Notes under the pieces: model-generated
The model's database searches: none
What the model was told of the DNA's origin: nothing
The model's input: the letters and a program-made list of their open reading frames with translations, nothing else
In this document: positions 57,501 to 64,000 of the stretch, piece by piece
How the letters are laid out: each line of letters starts with the position of its first letter
Position numbering within the stretch: position 1 is the first letter of the stretch
Program-made: the position numbers and the translations under genes
Assembly: GCF_905475465.1 (NCBI RefSeq)
Contig: NC_062239.1
Location: forward strand, 11,904,001 to 11,968,000
From: Pieris napi
Taxonomy: Eukaryota; Arthropoda; Insecta; Lepidoptera; Pieridae
Reading direction: 5' to 3'
Length of the DNA stretch: 64,000 nt

Positions 57501-60500
57501 AAAATGAGCTAACATTACAGATTATACCAATGGCAACTATTTCCATTTATATCATAGTACTAAATATATGTATATAGTAATAAATTAAGGTTAGTTTATT
57601 TGTTGGTAATAAGTGAGCTGTGTTGGCCTAGTGGCTTCAGCGTGCGACTCTCATACCTGAGGTTGTAGGTTCAATCCCCGGATGTGAACCAATAGACTTT
57701 CTTTCTATGTGCGCATTTAACATTTGCACGAACGATGAAGGAAAACATTGTGAGGAAACCGACTTGTCTTAGACCCAAAAAGTCGACGGCGTGTGTCAGG
57801 CACCTACTTGATTTAAAAATGATCATGAAACAGATTCAAAAATCTGAGGTCAAGACTTAAAGAGGTTGTAGCGCCACTGATTTTTTTTTATAATGACGTT
57901 ATTAATTTTTGCTTCACTTAAAATTTTCAATTATATTCGTGACTTGTACTGAATCGCTTTTAATATAACATTTCAAAAATAAAGCGACATCATCTTGTAC
58001 CTAATGAATCCATAAGCCCCTGTTACTTAAACAAAGTTATGTCCGCAGGTGGAACTAGCCGTGGGTCGAGCGCCGTTCGAGTACCGCGGGGCACGGCCGA
58101 CGCTGCGTCCCCCCACGCCGACGTCTTCTCCCATCCCCTCCCCTTCCTCCCCTCGACCCAGGCCGAACTTCATCCGCCGGGCATTCGTGGCGCGACCCCA
58201 ACCCCCGACGCAGTATCGGGCGCCCCCCAACGCGACGATCGTCACCCGGCAACGGTTTCCGTATCCCGAGTTCCCTCCGCCCCCGCCCCCGTACAGGCAA
58301 GCGGTGCCCAGGCCTAGACCCCAGCCGCCGCGAGTCACTCAGGAAGACCTCCAGGCGTTGTTGCCGCCGCCGCCCACCTCTATGGATCAGAAGACGCAGT
58401 CCAGTTTCCAGGTATGTGTTAGTACAATTTTATCTTTTTAATCCACATTTTTTTATATTGTCTTTTCTGCTATTTAACAATCAAATCCTGCATAAATATA
58501 TACACTAAAGAGATATTATTTGGCTGCTTTAGCTTTGATTTGCATGGGACAGTATCAATACCTATTATAGTGTATAGATTTGTTGATATTATATTAAATG
58601 CGTTATAATTATGTTTACAGGAGTTCCAGCGGTATCAGCAGCAATACAACGCCCGGCAGCGCGCCGCGTCCCGCGCCGCCAACGCCCCGCAGCCCGACTG
58701 GAACGAGCCCTACCGGGACACGTTGGGACTGGCCTTGCCCGAATTGCCCGACGGCTGCGACCTCGACCAGCTGCTTCCCTCTCTCCCCTCGGACCTCAAT
58801 CTGGACGACACCGCCCTCTCCGCCATCTCCGACCTCGACTCCAATAAGCTCGATCTCCTCTACGAGCAGGAGCACTCCAACCCCGATGCCCTGCTGCAGG
58901 AGATCACCGGTGTCCAGTATCCCCTGAACGGGCCCGACGTGCCCGCCCAGAACGAAGTGCCTAAAGACTACGGCGAGAACAACTTTATGCCGCCGCCGCC
59001 GCCGCCCGTGCCTTCCAAGTTCCAGAACAGTCCGAATCCACCTTTCAAGTCGCCCCCTCCCGAAAGGATCAACCATCTGACGAATATGCCCCCTCCCCTG
59101 AGACTCCCCGTGAGGGCCACGGCTTCGGTCTCGACGGCGACGGTCGGCTCGCAGGCGACGGCTCAGGAGATCGAGGAGCAGAACAAACGGTATCTCATCA
59201 AAACTCTCATGAGAGACGACGAGCCGCCTCCGCCGCCGCCTCCCAAGGAGCCCGAGAAGAAGCCGGAGGTCATCGTCGCCCAGTGTAAAGTCAGAGATGG
59301 AACCGAAACGTCGGAGATTTTTTCTAAAACGGACGACGACAAGAAGGATGACGACAAATCGAAAAGCAAAATGATTGCGAAGAAGGACGTCAAGGATGAT
59401 AAATCGATCGCGCAGAAAGGCGGGAAACCCCGGAGCGGGGCCAAAGAGAAGCCCGCGGTCCTGAAGGATAAGATTGTGCGCGACGGAAAGTCTGCCAAAG
59501 TTGCCTTAACGCGGCCTCACGTCGCGAAACCCTCGACGCCCAACGCCGAGGCGCCGAAGTCTCCCCCCGGGGAGAAAGAGTCCATCAAGTTGCGGCTCAA
59601 GCTCGATAAGAACGAGCCCGTCGTCCAACCCGTGTACAAAGCGGATATTAGCTTTAATAACCAGCAACCCAAGCCCGATAAACCGGCGGAAAGTGAGCCC
59701 AGGGTGCCTCCTCTACACATAAGCTTACGGGGGCGGAATTCCAAAGTTATAACGAATTCTAAAAAAGAAAAGAAAAAATTAGCCCCGGGCGAGTTACACA
59801 AAAAGGTGAAAATAAGAAAATCTATTGAGTCCGATGAAAAATCTCATCGAAGGGATTCGGAAGAATCTCTGGCCACAAAATCGAGTGATAGCACGGAGAA
59901 TTCGAAGACTGATGAGTATTTACACGTAAAAAATATGAAACTCAACAACCACTTCGACGGCGATGGGATCAAAACGGACGTCACCGGGGACAATAACGTA
60001 GTCTATAGAATGAAGACGATATCGAAGAACGCGCATATCGTGACCAAACACGACTACAAATTAAATAACAAAATTCAGAATTTAGATATGAAATTAAAAA
60101 AGAAATCGAAAGTCCTCAGCGACGGTAAGGCGATAGAAAAAGAAAGAGATAAAGAGTGGAGGAACGATTTGCTAGACAAGGAGGGGAAATACGCGCAAAA
60201 CGAGGGTTACAGAGAGACAAACAATCACGAGGCAAAGAAGAAGTTACCGACGAAAGTCGAGGCAAAATGTGATATTAAATCCAGTGAAGTGCAATCGGTT
60301 GACAGTGAATGTGAAAAAGACGGCAGTGAAGTGAGACTGTGTCTTAGTGAAAGGACAGTGGGTGAGGAGAAAGAGGACAATAAGTTAAAACGGACACTCA
60401 CCGATAGTGCTATCACCTCCCCCAATGGGCTCTTATCCTCTGAGAAGAAGAGGAAGACCACACATAGTTCCTGTCCAGGTAAGTCTTGTGTCGTTTATAG

Positions 60501-63282
60501 GTAACATTTAATGCAAGTTTTACACTGGAAATTGAGATGTTCGGGAAACATTGTACCACAAACTGTGTGATACTTGCATTACAATAAAATACTCAAGTGT
60601 ATATAATTATTTGTAAAGAGTTCTTTTACTTAGCATTATCCTGAGGGAGAAGAGTTTGAGATCTATTTTAAATGTTTTACACATGTTTGAATTAATTTGT
60701 TTTGCACAATGTGATAGAGCTCTCGACAAAACACTCATGCCATTTCTTTTAATAAAGTTGTCAAATTGTTTTGCTACTTCCCGAAGTCCGGAAGACTTGA
60801 GGGCTATTTTTGTACATAAGAAAATTGTAAATAGTAACCTTTTTGTTTAGTTCTTGAAAATGGGCATTTTATCATAAGCATTGATATTGTGTTGTAATGA
60901 ATGATTATTTATATATTATATATTTTAATGTAATTTGTAGGGTACATCAGAAATTACAATGAAAGCTATTGACAAAATGTGTAAAAATTTTATACACCTG
61001 TTAATTAAAATATCTTTTATTAAAAGCTGACAATTCTTGCATTTTACCCCTTTTGATCAATATATATTGTATAATTGTACTCGACAGACTAATATAAACT
61101 AAATTACTCATCAAAATCATTGTGTTTTCTTTCTAATCATCCTAATTATAATAAGTTTTAAAGTTAATTTATGTGACAAACTAAATCAATTTAATTTAAA
61201 TATTTTTATACCTGTCAACATTAAATAAATTAGATTTTTGTGATCAAACCGAATGAAGGTAGTATGCCCATTTTCTTATAACTGCATGTATAATTTGAAT
61301 ATAATGTAACACTAATATGAAGAACTATTTCTCAAGAAATATTTCTTCAGGAGGATTCCCTCCAGTCACAGATACAATATTTACAGGAGTTCCTTTGTTT
61401 GCGTTCCAGATCCTCCTGGATCGACAAACGTAGGCACGATAGGTGGATCCCGGGGGGACTCCCCGCCCGCCTCTAGTCAGCGAACAGGCGCCGTCTCACC
61501 CAGGAGGAAGGAGCGCCCCAAGGACAAGTCCTACTGCAAACTCGTCGCGGAGAGAACCGCCCGCCCCGAAGCTGAGAAATTCACTAACAGGTCGCCCAAC
61601 TCCCAAGCGCAAGGGGAAGACTCGGGAATAGAATCCATGGATGCCTTATCGGAGAAATCCCCTAATCAAGCCAGCCAATCGCCCCCCGGTCCCCAGAGGA
61701 AAGAACGCCTCGATATGCCCAGATCGACCAGTCCCACCTCAGTCCAGAGGATAATCGGTGTCATCGACCCTACCCCCGCTTCTGATGAACTTTTAGAAAG
61801 GCTATCGCTGGCCACGGGGCAACCCCATTATGACCCCGGGCCCCCAGATATCGATGACATAGGGGACATCGAAGCGGAACTGGCCAAGATGCACGACCAC
61901 ATAAACGGGGACGACGCGCCTAGGAGACCGCTCGATGTAAGCAATCAGACCAAAGAAGTTAAAAGAACACCCACACCTGTACTGAGAGACGACGACAAGC
62001 CGCCTTGCCAAAGTATAGATAGAGGAAATGACCAAGACAAGAAAGAAGATATCAAGCTGGAAAGTAATATTGCTCAAAAGGATGAAGCGACGAAACAGGA
62101 GAGAAACGTTTCGCCGAAAAAAGAAAAGAGTGAAGAGTTTGATAACTTACCAAGCAGAGTTTCGCCTCCTCTCTATACGTATTCTAATCAAGAAAAGTCG
62201 TCAACGGAAGGACATGAGATAAAGGAAGAAAAATCCACCGTCGAAAATGGTGAGGCAAAAAATTTCGAGACCGAAAAAGATAAGACAGAGGTCAAAATAG
62301 AAAGATTACCACTCAAAGCGGATTTCCCCGATAAGAGCTTATTAGAGCAATTGCTGATAGAGATACCGACGCCCGATTACGTCAGCAAACGGCCCGAGTC
62401 GCCCTCACCATCCGCCTTAGAAAGGGTCGCGCGGAGCAGCGTGCGCACGAGATCCAGCAGCAAAATGAACAGCCCCGCGGACGGACCCAAAACTCCGCGG
62501 CTCAGTCCGGGTCTAAGTAAGCTCGAGCGGTCCGATTCACCCGCGCTTCAACCGAGGAACTGCTTGAGAAGCAGTTCCGTCGACAAAACCAGTCCTAAAA
62601 CGGCCACCGTCGCCAACGCCAAACCCGTCCCCGGGGGAAAGCGAAAACGTCGCGAGTCAGAAAGTTCATGCACGTCCACCGTTAGCATAGAGGAGGGTCT
62701 ATCGCCGGGCCGGACGAAGAAGAAACCCAGACGGGTGGATCAGAAACCAGGGATCCCGGCGGTCGGCGGGAAAGGGAAGAAGGATTCGGATAGCGATAGT
62801 GACGAGCCGTTGATCTGCAAGGTGCGGGGGAAGGGGGTGAAGACAGTGAAACCGGGGGTAAAGGTGGTGAAAGGGGCAGAAGGGGTGGGGACGAGACGGT
62901 CCGTGCGCCACGGGGCAGCACCCACCGCGCCTGCCACGCCGGCGCCGCCCAACAGCACCACTGTCAGGCGGAAAACGAGGAGTGCTGGTGAGTAGTAGTT
63001 ACGGAAATTTTTGTGGTTATGATTGCTGGATGTACAAGTATGACGTGTTCTGATTTTTTTAGTTTTATCGGGTTGAATAAAACCTCATATTGAAATTATC
63101 CAAATACATGGGTTTTTTAAAGTCAAACTAAACCCTCAAAAGAAATTTCTGTGGGTATACTGATATATTTGTCATTTGAATGTGCAAATACTAATAATTA
63201 CATACACTTTCCAGTGGGCGAAGGTACTACGGCAAGTCCCAGTGCGGTGCGCAGAAGACGTGCGTCCCGCGACGGCAAGTGA
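54547..63282 (+). CDS. NCOA6: Nuclear receptor coactivator 6
   Basis: Eight coding exons (54547-54717, 55045-55240, 55612-55866, 56743-56987, 58049-58411, 58621-60478, 61410-62987, 63215-63282) join in frame to 1577 residues. NCOA6 bridges nuclear receptors to the MLL3/4 (Trr in flies) H3K4-methyltransferase complex in the nucleus. Residues 58-120 carry the conserved block VEPWNSVRVTLSVPR and LGILSVQLDGD. Residues 257-266 are PLLVNLLQND, the main LXXLL receptor box (LVNLL, 259-263). A second LXXLL, LEQLL, is at 1341-1345. QGEDSGIESMDALSEKSPNQ (around 1098-1117) is another family signature, and the C-terminus ends SPSAVRRRRASRDGK. Long stretches are proline-rich, then lysine/aspartate-rich and disordered. 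The start is the Met right after an acceptor at 54546 (CCACAG), so upstream in-frame Mets lie in the intron. Human NCOA6 is longer (about 2060) and has a glutamine-rich middle that is not seen here. Confidence 0.95.
56370..56602. mobile_element. 233-bp inverted-repeat element in NCOA6 intron
   Basis: Terminal repeats of about 52 bp start TGCCCGCCTTCCACTGCGAG at both ends and are nearly perfect. TAA flanks both sides (56367-56369 and 56603-56605), a 3-bp duplication as in PIF/Harbinger-type elements. It is GC-rich, so short antisense and sense frames arise by chance. Confidence 0.8.
57113..57212 (+). mobile_element. LINE family A 3' end in NCOA6 intron
   Basis: CTCGCGAGCCCTCTGGTATT, GTATCACTTAACATCAGGTG, CCCGTTTGCCCCCTGTTC and a poly-A tract of about 10 show the intact 3' terminus in sense orientation. 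Confidence 0.8.
57615..57880 (+). mobile_element. SINE family 1, best copy, in NCOA6 intron
   Basis: The full tRNA-like head is present, with A box TGGCCTAGTGGCTTCAGC and B box GTTCAATCCCCGG. The body (GCGCATTTAACATTTGC, GACGGCGTGTGTCAGGCAC) and the tail GTTGTAGCGCCACTGA follow. It serves as the reference for the other copies in the window. Confidence 0.85.
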
Positions 63283-64000
63283 CGGCGGCGACGCGCGCGT
63301 TCCCACGCGCTTTCCTTGTCCCCTTTGCCCCTCCCTTTGGCCCCTCTCCCGCTCCCGTGCCCCCTGCCGCGCCACCTCCAGCTGCCCCTTTTCTACCAGC
63401 TAGACTGACACACAACTATACGTACTGTGATGAATCGTGAGAGTATCGCGAGTGAGAGGACTAAATCGCTGCATACAAGTGCAGCCCACGCTTTTCGAGT
63501 GTTCGAGATCGCTCGCGCATCATAATTTTCCATTTTATGAATCTCAGCTGTTTATAAATGAAAATTTTACGCAACTACGCGCTTTATTTATACGAAATAC
63601 GAGCGATGGTGGACTTTGTCACTCGAGTCGGTTTTGGCGTACAGTTATTTTTATTTTAGTGAACAAACGATGTTACCATTCACTATGAAGCACTCAGTTT
63701 TAACTAAGTTTATTTTCTTGTATGGAGTATATGATCGTGTTCGCTTCGGCACGCGAGAGGGAGCCTTAGTCTAGAGAATAGAAATGTATCAATATTGTAC
63801 AAAAAGCACTCTTACTTGTAGGCACATTGTTATAATAGGATAATATACCCGAGAGATATAAAGAGTAAATTCATAAAGTTTTAAAAAGATATTTTCATAC
63901 GTTTTTGCACGATTCGTAACTTCGTGAAGTGAACCGCGTTCTAGTTTTATCGCGTTTTGGCGGGAAATTTGACAGCTTGCATTTTCAATCCTCTAATTTA
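63283..64000 (+). other. NCOA6 3' untranslated region (likely)
   Basis: A GC-rich stretch (to about 63400) follows the stop codon and then turns AT-rich. No standard AATAAA is visible before the window ends, so the 3' end may lie outside. The open frames here have no recognisable content. Confidence 0.45.

Noticed and set aside
58027..59801. Several GC-rich open frames on the minus strand and in other plus frames across NCOA6 exons
   Set aside because: They are shadow frames caused by proline- and glycine-rich coding sequence. The NCOA6 frame has conserved motifs and correct splice phases.

Overview
The window looks like nuclear DNA of a moth or butterfly. Introns and intergenic DNA are very AT-rich, genes are split by short introns with GT/AG ends, and the repeats are of lepidopteran type: tRNA-headed SINEs, many 5'-truncated LINE tails, Helitron-like pieces and short inverted-repeat DNA elements. 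The species cannot be named from the sequence. There are no bacterial operons, CRISPR arrays or rRNA genes.

Region 1 (1-28.6 kb) has no convincing host gene. It is a graveyard of mobile elements: a dead DDE transposase, SINEs, a reverse-transcriptase fragment with the active-site YADD motif, several LINE 3' ends, a hAT-like element, long-inverted-repeat elements, a Helitron-like element, and a PIF/Harbinger deletion derivative that keeps the start of both of its genes.

Region 2 (28.6-51 kb) holds five compact genes: a small secreted cysteine-containing protein of unknown function (28.7-29.6 kb), COX5B (34.0-36.0 kb), SNAPC1 (36.8-45.6 kb), CCDC102A on the minus strand (48.4-49.5 kb) and a COX6C-like gene head-to-head with it (49.65-51.0 kb). 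A 2.2-kb inverted-repeat element carrying eleven copies of an 8-bp motif, with another transposon nested inside it, sits between the first two.

Region 3 (51-64 kb) is one gene, NCOA6, the nuclear receptor coactivator that is a subunit of MLL3/4 (Trr) COMPASS-like complexes. Its eight coding exons give a complete 1577-residue model. The exons are strikingly GC-rich against AT-rich introns, and the introns carry a small inverted-repeat element, a LINE tail and a SINE.

The genes do not form a pathway. Two encode nuclear subunits of cytochrome c oxidase and two act in transcription (snRNA promoters; nuclear-receptor and enhancer coactivation). All exon models were made by eye from splice signals and reading frame and have not been checked against transcripts.
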